Numbered from the stretch's first letter, positions 27,494 through 37,048 are shown. The stretch: DNA of 64,000 bases from Arenibacter sp. P308M17 (GCF_003426735.1 NZ_QVON01000002.1:372001-436000); one strand, 5' to 3'. The notes: generated by a model not told the origin, from the sequence alone. Program-made: numbers and translations.

Positions 27494-30400
27494 TTATAAG
27501 TTTAAATAATTAATTGCAATGACCGTTTGATTATAGGCATTTAGATTCTCTAGATAAGTAAGGGTAATATTGTACCCATTTTCCATACTCTGTATGTACT
27601 GAAAGAAGTCTATTTCCCCACTCTGATAACTTAGGGTAGCCGTTTTTATAATTTCATCAGCAAGACCTTGACCTTCGGTCTCGTAATAGGCAAGTACTTC
27701 TTCGTATTTTTTTAATTGCCCCGATAGCGACCGGTATTTGGCCCTTAATTGTACCGTATAATCCTCGGCTTCTGCCCTGGATACCTCCTTGGCTATTTTG
27801 GCCGCCTTGATTTTAGAGGCATTGCCACTAAAAAACAACGGGATCTTGATCCCTACCTGAAAACCATAGAGGTTATCCCCCAAAGTGGCATTGCTTCCCT
27901 GGAAATAATTAATGTTCAGATCCGGCAGTATATGTTGTTGTTCCAGAATACTTTTGGTATCGAACATTTTTATCTTATTTTGAAAAAGCAATACCCCTGC
28001 ATTTTTTTCAATATCCACATCTATTATCTTAAGCTTTTCCATGGGTATCGTCATCACCAAGAGAGTAGAATCTGGCTGCACCGTTTTAATAAGGTCTTGA
28101 TACGCCAAGTTGGCATCTTCCACCGCCTTTTTGTATAAGGTCTGAAGCTCCCTTTTTTTTGCCTGTGCCGTTATTTTTTCCAAATAGTTACTTTCCCCAA
28201 GTTCAAACCTGCGTTGCGCAGCATAGGAAAACCGTTCATATAATTCATTTAATTCCCTATAGGTCTTTTCCTTTTGTCTGGCGTACTGTAACCTGTGATA
28301 ACCGGCGGCCAATTCTTGTTGCAGGATTCGCTTTTTCAGTTCATAGCCGCTTCTTTCAATATCGTAATTCGCTTTATTTACCCCTTTTTCAGCAAAATAA
28401 ACAGTTGGAAAGAGGAAGTTCTGCTGAATCCCGAATACTTCCAATGGCTTATTGTTGATGGCTATATTATTTTGATCATAATGATAGTAAAGATCCGTCT
28501 TATCAAAATTGAAGGCACTACCTATAAGGGCTTTGGATTCGTCCATCTTAAGTTTTGCTGCCCTTAGGCCAGAATTATTACTTATGGCCATAGTTTCCAA
28601 TTCATCAAGGCCCAGTCTTTCTTCCTGTGCCCGAACACCGCTGCTACAAATGAAGAACAATATCACCAAACCTAGTGCTTTAGTACTATTCCGGGATTTG
28701 TCCAACTCCTTTTCGTCCTTCAAATGAAAGAGTGAGTAGAGTATGGGCAAAACTACCAAAGTTAATATGGTGGCGGTAATAAGCCCGCCAATAACCACAG
28801 TTGCAAGCGGTCTTTGTACCTCGGCACCTACATTGGTGGAAACGGCCATGGGAAGGAACCCGAGTGCGGCAGCCGCAGCAGTTAGCAAAACGGCCCTTAG
28901 CCGATCTTTTGACCCCTTTATTATAAGTTCGTCCGAATCTTCCATCCCTTCATGTTTTAACTCTTTAAAATGTTCTATCAACACAATCCCATTAAGTACT
29001 GCAATCCCAAAAAGGGCTATAAATCCAACTCCGGCAGAGATACTAAATGGCATGTCCCTGATAAACAAAAGAAGTATTCCGCCAACGGCCGCCAGTGGAA
29101 TGGCGGAGTAAATAATCAATGCTTCCCTTAAGGATTTAAAGGCAAAATAGAGCAATATCAAAATGAGGGCCAGTGCCACCGGCACTGCAATTTTAAGTCG
29201 GTCTTTGGCACTTTGTAAGTTTTCGAACTGCCCACCATATGTGATGGTGTACCCAGTAGGTAGTTTTACCTTTGCCTCGATCAGCTTTTGAACGTCGTCC
29301 ACTACCGATTGAAGGTCTCTGTTCCTCACATTGATCCCCACTACAATCCTTCGCTTGGTATCGTCCCGGGATATTTTGGCCGCTCCGGTAGTATAAGAAA
29401 TTTGGGCCAGTTCCCTCAAAGGAATTTTGCCTGCCAAAGGGGTGTCGACAAACAAATTCTTTAGGTTGGAAATGTCCTGTCTACTTTTTTTGTCCAATCT
29501 TAGTGTTAGGTCAAATCGCATTTCCCCTTCAAAGACACTCCCCAGGTTGGTTCCTGCAAATCCCATGGAAATAAGGTTGTTTAGATCGGCAATATTAAGC
29601 CCGTACCTAGCAATTTTTGCCCTGTCAAATTTTACGTTCATTTGCGGAAGCCCAGCGATTTTCTCTACTGTTATGTCCGCTGCCCCGTCCACATTCTGAA
29701 TAAGGTTTCTAATTTCATTTCCTTTATTGTTCAAGATTTCCAGGTCTTCCCCAAAAACTTTTATGGCAATATCCGCACGGACTCCGGTAATCAACTCGTT
29801 AAAACGCATTTCAATGGGCTGGGTAAATTCTACCTCCATCCCCGGAATTACTTCCAAAGCCTCCTTGAATTTATCGGCCAGTTCATCCTTACTTTCCGCA
29901 GAAACCCAATCCTTTTTGGACTTCAGTATAATTATAACATCGCTCTCTTCCATAGACATGGGATCTGTAGGAACCTCTGCCGCTCCAATTCTAGTTACCA
30001 CTTGTTTTACCTCCGGAAAATTATCCAAAAGAATCTGTTCTATCTTGGTCGTAATTTCTATGGTTTCGCTCAAGGAGGTCCCTGTCTTCAAAACGGGCTG
30101 TATCACAAAATCCCCCTCGTCCAATGTTGGCACAAACTCCCCTCCCATTGTGGTAAATAGGTATATGGATCCTCCCAAAAGCAGGACAGAAATAGCCAAC
30201 ACTAATTTTTTCTTTTTGAGTGCCCACCGAATAATGGGATCATAGGATCTATTCAGAAAAGCCATCAAGCGTACCGAAATGTTCTTTGGGGAGGAGGTAG
30301 ATGGTTTTATAAAAATGGAGGCGGCTACCGGAACATAGGTGAAACACAGGATCATGGCGCCTATTAAGGCAAAACTAAAGGTCAGTGCCATGGGTTTGAA

Positions 30401-31831
30401 CATTTTGCCCTCTACACCACTTAAGGATAAAATAGGAATAAAAACGATGAGAATGATCAATTGTCCGAAAATGGCCGAGTTCATCATTTTGGAAGCACCA
30501 TAAAAGGTGATTTTATTTTTTAGGAGCTGCCGGTCCTTATCCCCCAACAGTTGTAATTCTCCCTTCTTAGCGGTGATTTGAAAGGCTATGAACTCAACAA
30601 TAATAACTGCACCATCAATAATGATCCCAAAATCTATGGCCCCTAGGCTCATAAGATTGGCATCTACCCCAAAAATGTACATTAATGAGAGGGCAAATAA
30701 TAAACAAAGCGGTATAACGGAAGCTACGACCAATCCTGAGCGCAGATTTCCCAGAAGTAGGACAACTACAAAAATAACGATCAAACAGCCTAATATCAAG
30801 TTTTCCGCAACGGTAAAGGTTGTTTTGCCTATTAACTCACTTCGATCCAAAAATCCATTGATAAAAACACCTTCCGGCAAGGTTTTGGAAATGCCATCTA
30901 TACGTTCTTTAACGGCTTCAATAACTTTTTTGGAATTGGCATCCTTCAGCATCATTACCTGCCCCAAAACCTTTTCTCCTTCCCCATTTCCTGTAATGGC
31001 CCCAAATCGGGTGGCGCTACCATAGCCTACCTCTGCAACATCCTTAATATAAATAGGAAGATTGTTCGTTGATTTTATCACAATGTTCCCAATATCCTCA
31101 AGTGAAGAAATAAGCCCTTCGCCCCGAATAAAATAGGCTTGGTTTACTTTTTCAATATAGCCACCTCCCGAAACGCTATTATTTTTTTCCAAAGCCGTAA
31201 ATATATCGGCAGTGGTGATATTCATGGCCTTCAACTTTTGGGTGTTAATGGCCACTTCATATTGTTTTAGGTAACCGCCCCAAGTATTTACTTCCACAAC
31301 CCCCTTAATTCCAGAAAGTTGCCTCTTTACCACCCAGTCCTGAATGGTACGCAGGTCCATGGCGGAATACTTGTCCTTATAACCCGGCTTAGTATCCAGA
31401 ATATATTGATAAATTTCACCAAGACCGGTTGTAATCGGGCCCATTTGTGGGGTTCCAAAACCCTTAGGGATTTTCTCCGAGGCAGATATTAATTTTTCGG
31501 AAATCAACTGCCTTGGCAAAAAGGTTCCCATGCTGTTCTCAAAGACTATGGTGACCACTGAAAGTCCAAATTTTGATACGGATCTAATTTCAATTACACC
31601 TGGTAAATTGGCCATTTCCAGTTCCACGGGATAGGTTATGAATTGCTCCATATCCTGGGTGGATAAATTCTTTGAGGTGGTGATAACCTGTACCTGATTA
31701 TTGGTAACATCAGGGACAGCGCCAATAGGTATCTGGGTTAAGGAATATAGTCCAAAACCTATAATAAATAATGTGAGCAAAAGAACAATAAGTTTGTTCT
31801 TTATACTGAAATGTATAATATTGGATAACAT
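27494..31831 (-). CDS. CzcA-type heavy-metal RND pump fused to a TolC-like outer-membrane channel
   Basis: A 1445-residue protein. Residues 1 to about 1045 are a complete HME-RND pump: first helix KNKLIVLLLTLFIIGFG, periplasmic porter domains, and the helix-4 signature DFGIIIDGAVIIVEF, which matches the divalent-cation (Zn, Co, Cd) CzcA type rather than the Cu/Ag CusA type. After the last helix and a charged linker comes a hydrophobic stretch, about 1052-1068, ending GVRAQEE like a signal peptide. Then a TolC/CusC domain (about 1075-1445) with long coiled helices follows. Such fusions are known in Bacteroidetes annotation. The adaptor follows at once and a His-rich protein precedes it. Confidence 0.93.
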   Translation of the reverse strand: MLSNIIHFSIKNKLIVLLLTLFIIGFGLYSLTQIPIGAVPDVTNNQVQVITTSKNLSTQDMEQFITYPVELEMANLPGVIEIRSVSKFGLSVVTIVFENSMGTFLPRQLISEKLISASEKIPKGFGTPQMGPITTGLGEIYQYILDTKPGYKDKYSAMDLRTIQDWVVKRQLSGIKGVVEVNTWGGYLKQYEVAINTQKLKAMNITTADIFTALEKNNSVSGGGYIEKVNQAYFIRGEGLISSLEDIGNIVIKSTNNLPIYIKDVAEVGYGSATRFGAITGNGEGEKVLGQVMMLKDANSKKVIEAVKERIDGISKTLPEGVFINGFLDRSELIGKTTFTVAENLILGCLIVIFVVVLLLGNLRSGLVVASVIPLCLLFALSLMYIFGVDANLMSLGAIDFGIIIDGAVIIVEFIAFQITAKKGELQLLGDKDRQLLKNKITFYGASKMMNSAIFGQLIILIVFIPILSLSGVEGKMFKPMALTFSFALIGAMILCFTYVPVAASIFIKPSTSSPKNISVRLMAFLNRSYDPIIRWALKKKKLVLAISVLLLGGSIYLFTTMGGEFVPTLDEGDFVIQPVLKTGTSLSETIEITTKIEQILLDNFPEVKQVVTRIGAAEVPTDPMSMEESDVIIILKSKKDWVSAESKDELADKFKEALEVIPGMEVEFTQPIEMRFNELITGVRADIAIKVFGEDLEILNNKGNEIRNLIQNVDGAADITVEKIAGLPQMNVKFDRAKIARYGLNIADLNNLISMGFAGTNLGSVFEGEMRFDLTLRLDKKSRQDISNLKNLFVDTPLAGKIPLRELAQISYTTGAAKISRDDTKRRIVVGINVRNRDLQSVVDDVQKLIEAKVKLPTGYTITYGGQFENLQSAKDRLKIAVPVALALILILLYFAFKSLREALIIYSAIPLAAVGGILLLFIRDMPFSISAGVGFIALFGIAVLNGIVLIEHFKELKHEGMEDSDELIIKGSKDRLRAVLLTAAAAALGFLPMAVSTNVGAEVQRPLATVVIGGLITATILTLVVLPILYSLFHLKDEKELDKSRNSTKALGLVILFFICSSGVRAQEERLGLDELETMAISNNSGLRAAKLKMDESKALIGSAFNFDKTDLYYHYDQNNIAINNKPLEVFGIQQNFLFPTVYFAEKGVNKANYDIERSGYELKKRILQQELAAGYHRLQYARQKEKTYRELNELYERFSYAAQRRFELGESNYLEKITAQAKKRELQTLYKKAVEDANLAYQDLIKTVQPDSTLLVMTIPMEKLKIIDVDIEKNAGVLLFQNKIKMFDTKSILEQQHILPDLNINYFQGSNATLGDNLYGFQVGIKIPLFFSGNASKIKAAKIAKEVSRAEAEDYTVQLRAKYRSLSGQLKKYEEVLAYYETEGQGLADEIIKTATLSYQSGEIDFFQYIQSMENGYNITLTYLENLNAYNQTVIAINYLNL

Positions 31832-31902
31832 AATTCATAGATAATAAGATGGCAAGCTATTGTAAAACAACTTGTTAAATAATGATATTAATCAGTAATG
31901 AA

Positions 31903-32301
31903 TTATGCAGTCTTGGGGGGTTGAAAAATATCGGATTTTTCTATTTGGCAATAAGACTCTTGATAAAAAAAGTTTGAACTAGTATCCGCCACTTGAGGCG
32001 TTTTAGGTAGCATAAAATCCGCTCCGTTCAGTACAAACGCGGAGGAATAATGGGAGCAGGTTTGATGATTGAAGGGCAGTTCTTCGTGATCCTTCTTTTC
32101 TTCCCTATGTTCCAAATCGTGCTGGGCCTTCAGTTCCCCGTAATGTTTGGATATAAAAACGAGGAGGTTGTCCCCGTATTTCTGTTTATGGAATTCGGCA
32201 TGGGTCAAAAAATCATCCAACTGGGCAACATCTACCATATCCAAGTTAAAACTTTGGAAAAGTAATAAAATTGATAGTGTTATGGAAAATAATTTGCTCA
32301 T
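31903..32301 (-). CDS. Small exported His-rich protein of the efflux operon, unknown function
   Basis: 132 residues with a signal-like hydrophobic N-terminus (about 1-20). The rest is rich in His, Glu, Asp and Lys, with about ten His between residues 34 and 90 and two Cys, and ends SDIFQPPKTA. No known domain was recognised. It lies 71 nt upstream of the metal pump on the same strand, so a periplasmic metal-binding or metal-delivery role is a reasonable inference. Similar short proteins often precede such pumps in flavobacteria. Confidence 0.7.
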   Translation of the reverse strand: MSKLFSITLSILLLFQSFNLDMVDVAQLDDFLTHAEFHKQKYGDNLLVFISKHYGELKAQHDLEHREEKKDHEELPFNHQTCSHYSSAFVLNGADFMLPKTPQVADTSSNFFYQESYCQIEKSDIFQPPKTA

Positions 32302-32368
32302 CTATCGAGCAAATATATTAAAAAAAAAACTCGGCAATATTGTCTACTACCCAACTTTTTGGCAAATC

Positions 32369-33073
32369 CTATTCAATTATCACCAAAGCCTGGATCAGGG
32401 CCTCTTTTTTATGCCTACTTAAAGGAATTGTCTGTTCGTTTATTTCTACCGTGGAACCGTTAAAATTTTCAATTTTTTCCAGATTAACAGTAAAGGATTT
32501 ATGGATCCTAAGAAATTTATCCTTGGGCAATTGTTTGGCAAATGCCTTCATTGTAGACAGGATTAAGGTCTTTTTTTCATATGAAACTACTTTTACATAA
32601 TCCCCATAAGCTTCTACCCATAAAATCTCGTTCAGGAATAATTTGGTTTTCTTAAGGTTACTATTAACATATATGTATTCCAACTCGACCTTTTCAGAAT
32701 TTTGAATTTCAAATTTGTTGATTGCCTTTCTAATGGAAACATCAAATCTCCTTTTGTCCAATGGCTTCTGCAAATAATCGGTTACATCATAATCAAAGGC
32801 TTTCATGGCATAATTGGGACTACCGGAAACAAGTATGACCTGGGGCTTGTACTCCATAGAATCCAAAAATTCGAATCCGTTAAAGCCTGGCATTTCAATG
32901 TCCAGAAAAATTAAATCAACAGTATTGCCAACAAGGCCGTTTTTGGCATCTAAACCATTGTCGTATTCATTTATTAGATCAAGCTTGGAATGTTCCTTTA
33001 TAATTTTGGCCACTGCACGGCGTTGTACGGTAGAATCGTCTATTAAAATACATTTTAATTTAATGTTCCTCAT
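32369..33073 (-). CDS. LytTR-family DNA-binding response regulator
   Basis: 234 residues: receiver domain (about 1-120) with the acid pocket LIDDS, phospho-acceptor Asp in LIFLDIEMPG and conserved Lys in LQKPLD, then a LytTR DNA-binding domain (about 135-234) with EAYGDYVKVVS and FLRIHKSFTVN. No histidine kinase gene is adjacent. It lies 67 nt upstream of the His-rich protein in the same direction, so it may head the efflux operon and control it. That link is inferred from position only. Confidence 0.9.
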   Translation of the reverse strand: MRNIKLKCILIDDSTVQRRAVAKIIKEHSKLDLINEYDNGLDAKNGLVGNTVDLIFLDIEMPGFNGFEFLDSMEYKPQVILVSGSPNYAMKAFDYDVTDYLQKPLDKRRFDVSIRKAINKFEIQNSEKVELEYIYVNSNLKKTKLFLNEILWVEAYGDYVKVVSYEKKTLILSTMKAFAKQLPKDKFLRIHKSFTVNLEKIENFNGSTVEINEQTIPLSRHKKEALIQALVIIE

Positions 33074-33220
33074 GGTCGAAATTTAAACTAACTACCATAA
33101 TGTATTAAAGTCGACCTACACCCTTGGTAAAGGAATAGCATAAATTACCCTAACACCGTTGGCGATAGGGACAGCAACAACTTTAATGCCCAGGGTTAGT
33201 GTTTGGCATCTTATAAAAAA

Positions 33221-33228
33221 CAAATATA
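33221..33228 (-). promoter_or_regulatory. Candidate -7 box upstream of the LytTR gene (TATATTTG)
   Basis: TAnnTTTG match on the minus strand, giving a leader of about 140 nt. The spacing to the nearest TTG is too long (25 nt), so support is weak. Confidence 0.25.
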
Positions 33229-33634
33229 CGGCATGTTAAATTAATAATAATTCCAAACCGATATAAATTGTCCAATACGAAAATAATAAGACCCAACCTA
33301 ATGATAAGTTTAAAAATATTGGTCTAAAAATTACATTTTGAAATAGTTCAAAAGAAATATCAATCCAAAAACCGTCATTTTTATTGGCCAAAAGGCCAAT
33401 CAATAGTATCTTGCTTAACTATGAAAAAGAGGAATCCGAACTTGATATTTATTTACATGGTTTGGAGTTCCAAACACACCATTTATACTGAAACACACAA
33501 GTAACTGTAAATCAAAATAATAATGAAGTTATATTAATCTTTTACCTCACTAAGTGAGATTCAAAATGCTCAGAAGCTTGCCCGTATCCGTTCAGGCGGC
33601 CGTCAAAATGTTTTTCAGGTTTTCCTCCCTGATG

Positions 33635-33678
33635 CCTCGTGGGCCTGCCTTTGTCGGCAGACAGGCTTGCCTCGAGGT
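33635..33678. repeat. CCTGCC/GGCAGG hairpin repeat
   Basis: GCCTGCC TTTGTC GGCAGACAGGC forms a hairpin, flanked by the palindrome CCTCGAGG. It is a relative of the hairpins near 19320 and 48800. It lies in the 627 bp gap 33074-33700, which otherwise is AT-rich and holds only the weak -7 box above. It ends about 20 bp before the DUF1801 gene. Confidence 0.6.
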
Positions 33679-33700
33679 TGTTCACTAAATAAAATACAAT

Positions 33701-34096
33701 ATGCCAAATATTAATTTTAATGGTCCAGATAAAGATGTTACTGAATACATTGCCAATTGCCCGGTAATGGTACAGAAAGTTTTAGAAAAATTGCGAAATA
33801 CCATTCGAGAAGCAGCTCCAGAGGCAGAAGAAATGATCAGCTACAAGATGCCAGCCTACAAATACCACGGAATGTTGGTGTACTTCGCTGCGTACAAAAA
33901 TCATATTGGATTCTACGCTACGCCCACTGGTCATAAAGAATTTGAAAAAGAATTGGCCTCTTATAAACAGGGGAAAGGCTCAGTTCAATTTCCATTAAAC
34001 CAACCCTTGCCCTTACCGTTAATAGCCAAAATTGTAAAATATAGGGTACAAGAAAATCTGGCCAACTTTAGAAATAAGAAGAACGGTAAAAAGTAA
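33701..34096 (+). CDS. DUF1801 (YdhG-like) domain protein
   Basis: 131 residues covering one DUF1801 domain: opening DVTEYIANCPVMVQKVLEKL, then AEEMISYKMPAYKYHG and the FYATPTGHKEF segment. The family is widespread in bacteria, small and cytoplasmic, with an uncertain biochemical role (often described as iron-chaperone-like). No partner gene is evident. The short promoter region holds a palindromic repeat. Confidence 0.85.
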   Translation: MPNINFNGPDKDVTEYIANCPVMVQKVLEKLRNTIREAAPEAEEMISYKMPAYKYHGMLVYFAAYKNHIGFYATPTGHKEFEKELASYKQGKGSVQFPLNQPLPLPLIAKIVKYRVQENLANFRNKKNGKK

Positions 34097-34353
34097 ATTT
34101 ATAAGTATAGGATGAATACCATAAATGTAAGAATCCATAAAAAATGGAATTTAAAATGTAAGAAAAGGGTTAACCCCAAAATTTCAACCCACCTCAATTT
34201 TTATTAAATTATACACTTTTCCAACCTTTACAGTCTCCCAATAACCAAGTTTAAATGTGGAATCCAAAATTATAGAAAGGAACATATTAGGGCATAGCCC
34301 AATGCCACGGATTTGTTATTTTCCATTTTGTTTTTATTATGACTTTTTAAGAC

Positions 34354-34361
34354 TAATTTTG
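34354..34361 (+). promoter_or_regulatory. -7 box directly before the 34366 gene (TAATTTTG)
   Basis: Exact TAnnTTTG match, with a TTG at 34328-34330 (23 nt spacing). Its last base is 5 nt before the ATG, so transcription would start at or next to the start codon. Confidence 0.55.
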
Positions 34362-34365
34362 GCAT

Positions 34366-35313
34366 ATGATAAAAAACTACCCCATACATTTTCTTTTAAG
34401 TATTTCCCTTATCCTGGGCGTTGCCTTCCCCATGGAGCTGTCTTGCCAAGAAATAAAGGTGTTTTCAGTGGAAGATTTTGATTTGAGCGGACCGGTAAAA
34501 TCTTGCATGGTGGCGACCGATTATGGCAAGGAAGAATATACCTTTAATGAGGAAGGACTACTTACAAAGGCTGTTACACGTTATAACGATACCGATTATG
34601 ACATAACAACCTACAAATTGGACGGAGCGGTTTTATTGGAGAAAAGGCTGGAAAATTATAGGGACGGTATTTTCGTCAAGAGTACCTCCATTGCCAACTT
34701 TTATGAATTGGATACCACAGATGGTAAAAAAATTACCGAGAAAATAATCTCTTACAATAAGGAGTTTTTGGACCAATATGAATACAATTATGGAGAAGAT
34801 GGCAAGCTATCTACCATAAAACGGACCAATGATAGTGGTATTGATGAAACTTCCCTTAAATATGAAGAGTACAAGGGTGAGCTTACCAAAACCTATTATT
34901 TGAACGATATTTTATTCAAATCCATAAGAACCTCCAAAGTAAAGGGGAAAGACAATACGGTCCACAAGTTAATCCTGACCAAGGAATTTTTGGATGGACT
35001 GCCACAAAAAGCGTTGGAGGAGACTTATAATGGCCATAATAAACTGATATCCGAAAAAAAATTTGTTTACGACGATGTACAAAAAACATTTATTCCCACT
35101 GAAAGTTTCCTGTATTCCTACAACGACAAGGGAATACTTGCTTCATTAAAAACCGTAAAAGGCAAGTCGACAACCATCCAAGAATATATTTACCAATACG
35201 ATAGCCATGAATCCGGCAACTGGATAAAACAGATCGTTACCCCGGACAACACCTATAAGACCAGAAAGATTAAATATTATGAAAAACAACCGATAAAGGA
35301 AGTGAAACCATAG
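34366..35313 (+). CDS. Secreted protein of unknown function with YD-like repeats
   Basis: 315 residues with a signal peptide (about 1-27, ending FPMELSCQ, which could also be read as a weak lipobox). The mature part has repeated short strands of the form Y-x-Y-D/N-x-x-G-x-L (for example YNYGEDGKLSTI and YSYNDKGILASL), similar to Rhs/YD repeats of cell-surface proteins. No enzyme motif was seen. The 269 bp before it hold nothing but the -7 box. Function unknown. Confidence 0.75.
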   Translation: MIKNYPIHFLLSISLILGVAFPMELSCQEIKVFSVEDFDLSGPVKSCMVATDYGKEEYTFNEEGLLTKAVTRYNDTDYDITTYKLDGAVLLEKRLENYRDGIFVKSTSIANFYELDTTDGKKITEKIISYNKEFLDQYEYNYGEDGKLSTIKRTNDSGIDETSLKYEEYKGELTKTYYLNDILFKSIRTSKVKGKDNTVHKLILTKEFLDGLPQKALEETYNGHNKLISEKKFVYDDVQKTFIPTESFLYSYNDKGILASLKTVKGKSTTIQEYIYQYDSHESGNWIKQIVTPDNTYKTRKIKYYEKQPIKEVKP

Positions 35314-35359
35314 ATTTTCTTATAAAACTCATTTAAACTTTTCTCAATTGACTAAAAAA

Positions 35360-35908
35360 TCAGCACCATTCCTCCTTTAAAATGCCATAGCAGCATGTAT
35401 TTCTTTTATACCCATCCAACAGGTAAATGTTTTTACGCAATATACCTTCCAGTTTGGCTCCCAATTTTTCAACAGCCTTACGGGATCGAACATTGCGTTC
35501 GTCAATTCTGAATTCAACTTTTTCGAACATCATTCCATTAAACGCGTACTGGAGCATAAGCCCTTTTACCTGGCCATTAAGGCCTGTGCCCTGAAATTCC
35601 CTTCCTATCCATGTGGAACCTATTTCAAGAACCTTATTTTTTTTGTCGATATTCATAAATTGGGTACTTCCTGCATACTTTTTACTATTTTTATCATAGA
35701 TAATAAAGGGCATGCCCAAACAAACACTTTCCTTTTCAAGAGCTTGTTCCACATACTTTCTTAGAGCTTCTGCAGTCGCAATGTCGGATGGGGAATACTG
35801 GACAAGTTTTTCCTCAACGGCAATATGCAGCAGGAAATGGTAGTTGCTTAAGGTCAATGGAGCCAGTTTTACATAATTATTTTCCAGAATAGGGGTATAG
35901 TTATTCAT
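35360..35908 (-). CDS. GNAT family N-acetyltransferase (RimJ/RimL-like)
   Basis: 182 residues with the acetyltransferase fold: NYHFLLHIAVEE near the N-terminus, the strand-loop IGSTWIGREFQGTGLNGQVK that binds acetyl-CoA, and the C-terminal VRSRKAVEKLGAKLEG typical of the RimJ/RimL branch. The acceptor may be a protein N-terminus or a small molecule and cannot be read from sequence. Its start overlaps the stop of the upstream hydrolase by 4 nt, so the pair is translationally coupled. Confidence 0.9.
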   Translation of the reverse strand: MNNYTPILENNYVKLAPLTLSNYHFLLHIAVEEKLVQYSPSDIATAEALRKYVEQALEKESVCLGMPFIIYDKNSKKYAGSTQFMNIDKKNKVLEIGSTWIGREFQGTGLNGQVKGLMLQYAFNGMMFEKVEFRIDERNVRSRKAVEKLGAKLEGILRKNIYLLDGYKRNTCCYGILKEEWC

Positions 35909-36552
35909 TCCATTAGATTTATTAAAACATCCTTTTTTATTTCATGTCCGCCATCAAATTTAATCCATTGGGCAATTCCGTTAAACAGGGAGTCCATCCT
36001 TTCCTTCTCTTTTTCCAAACGGGCCCCGGTTATAAATTCATCCTTATTGCCCAACACCATTTTCACCTTGGCATTTCTTGCAACTAAAAATTTAAAATCC
36101 TCAGAAGTTAGTTCCTCGGGAATACCCCCAGCATATAGAATCAGCTGATCCAAGTTTATTTTACTCTTCGCGGTCCAACGTGTTGCGATGGATACCCCTT
36201 GGGAAAATCCCAATACGATCAACTGGCAATGGGCGGGTATTTTTTCCGATACAAACAGCTTATCCATATAATTTAGAACGTTTATCGTATCCAAAACCGT
36301 GTTTTCCTTTGTAAGCCAACTGGCCCCCACATGTCTAAAATCTTTTTTTAAGTAATACTTTGAAGGTGCTTGGGGAGCAATAATATAATTTTCATCTTTG
36401 GGCAATCCCTCAAAATACCTAATGAAATACCTGCTCAAAAATCCAATCCCATGAAATATGATCCAAACATTCTTGGTCCTTTCATTCAGCCTATTCATAG
36501 TACTATAGGTGTTGGAGCTGGTATATGAAATTTGTTTTTCCTTGGGTTCCAT
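35905..36552 (-). CDS. Alpha/beta hydrolase, carboxylesterase/phospholipase type
   Basis: 215 residues, cytoplasmic (no signal peptide). The nucleophile elbow is VLGFSQGVSIATRW with Ser, the Asp is in VLGNKDEF, and the His in FDGGHEIKKD, giving a full catalytic triad. The size and the IIAPQAPSKY segment suit the small acyl-ester hydrolase group. Substrate unknown. Paired with the GNAT gene downstream, divergent from the menaquinone operon. Confidence 0.85.
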   Translation of the reverse strand: MEPKEKQISYTSSNTYSTMNRLNERTKNVWIIFHGIGFLSRYFIRYFEGLPKDENYIIAPQAPSKYYLKKDFRHVGASWLTKENTVLDTINVLNYMDKLFVSEKIPAHCQLIVLGFSQGVSIATRWTAKSKINLDQLILYAGGIPEELTSEDFKFLVARNAKVKMVLGNKDEFITGARLEKEKERMDSLFNGIAQWIKFDGGHEIKKDVLINLME

Positions 36553-36602
36553 AAATTTTGGGATAAGATATAAAGTAATTTAATTGTTGAATTTCTAATG
36601 CT

Positions 36603-36610
36603 TAATTTTA
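36603..36610 (+). promoter_or_regulatory. Candidate -7 box of the menaquinone operon (TAATTTTA)
   Basis: One mismatch to TAnnTTTG, with TTG at 36584-36586 (16 nt spacing), 14 nt before the menI start. Confidence 0.35.
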
Positions 36611-36624
36611 CAAAAAAATAATTC

Positions 36625-37047
36625 ATGAACGAATACAAAGAAAAAATTCTAAAAATTTGTAATGAGTCCAATAAGGCTACCTTGATGGAAACCTTGAATA
36701 TAGAATATATTGATGTAGGAGAGAATTATTTGTTGGCCAAAATGCCTGTTTCCCAAGAAGTGCACCAGCCAGATGGAGTCCTACATGGTGGGGCAACGGT
36801 TGCATTGGCCGAAAGTGTAGGAAGTATGGCTTCCCACATTTTTTTGGATACCAAAAAATTTTTTGTTCGTGGATTGGAAATTTCGGCCAATCATGTCAAG
36901 AGTATCAGGGAAGGGGATGTTTACGCTAGGGCAGAGGTGGTACATAAAGGCCGAACAACGCAAATCTGGGATATAAAAGTAACGGACAAGGACGGGAACC
37001 TAATTTCAATTTGCAAACTTACCACCATTGCCCTATTAAAAAAATAA
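36625..37047 (+). CDS. menI: Hotdog-fold thioesterase, probable 1,4-dihydroxy-2-naphthoyl-CoA hydrolase
   Basis: 140-residue hotdog thioesterase of the YdiI/EntH type. The catalytic region GVLHGGATVALAESVGS has the Glu expected in this group, and GLEISANHVKSIREGDV follows. It lies 1 nt before menF and ahead of menD, so the likely job is release of dihydroxynaphthoate from CoA before MenA acts on it. The symbol rests on this context; another acyl-CoA could be the substrate. Confidence 0.8.
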   Translation: MNEYKEKILKICNESNKATLMETLNIEYIDVGENYLLAKMPVSQEVHQPDGVLHGGATVALAESVGSMASHIFLDTKKFFVRGLEISANHVKSIREGDVYARAEVVHKGRTTQIWDIKVTDKDGNLISICKLTTIALLKK

Positions 37048-37048
37048 T

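Noticed and set aside
29642-30245. Two 172-codon plus-strand ORFs
   Set aside because: Antisense shadows of the CzcA-type pump.
34257-34481. 74-codon plus-strand ORF before the secreted YD-like gene
   Set aside because: Overlaps the better-supported 34366 gene in another frame and has no promoter or motif.
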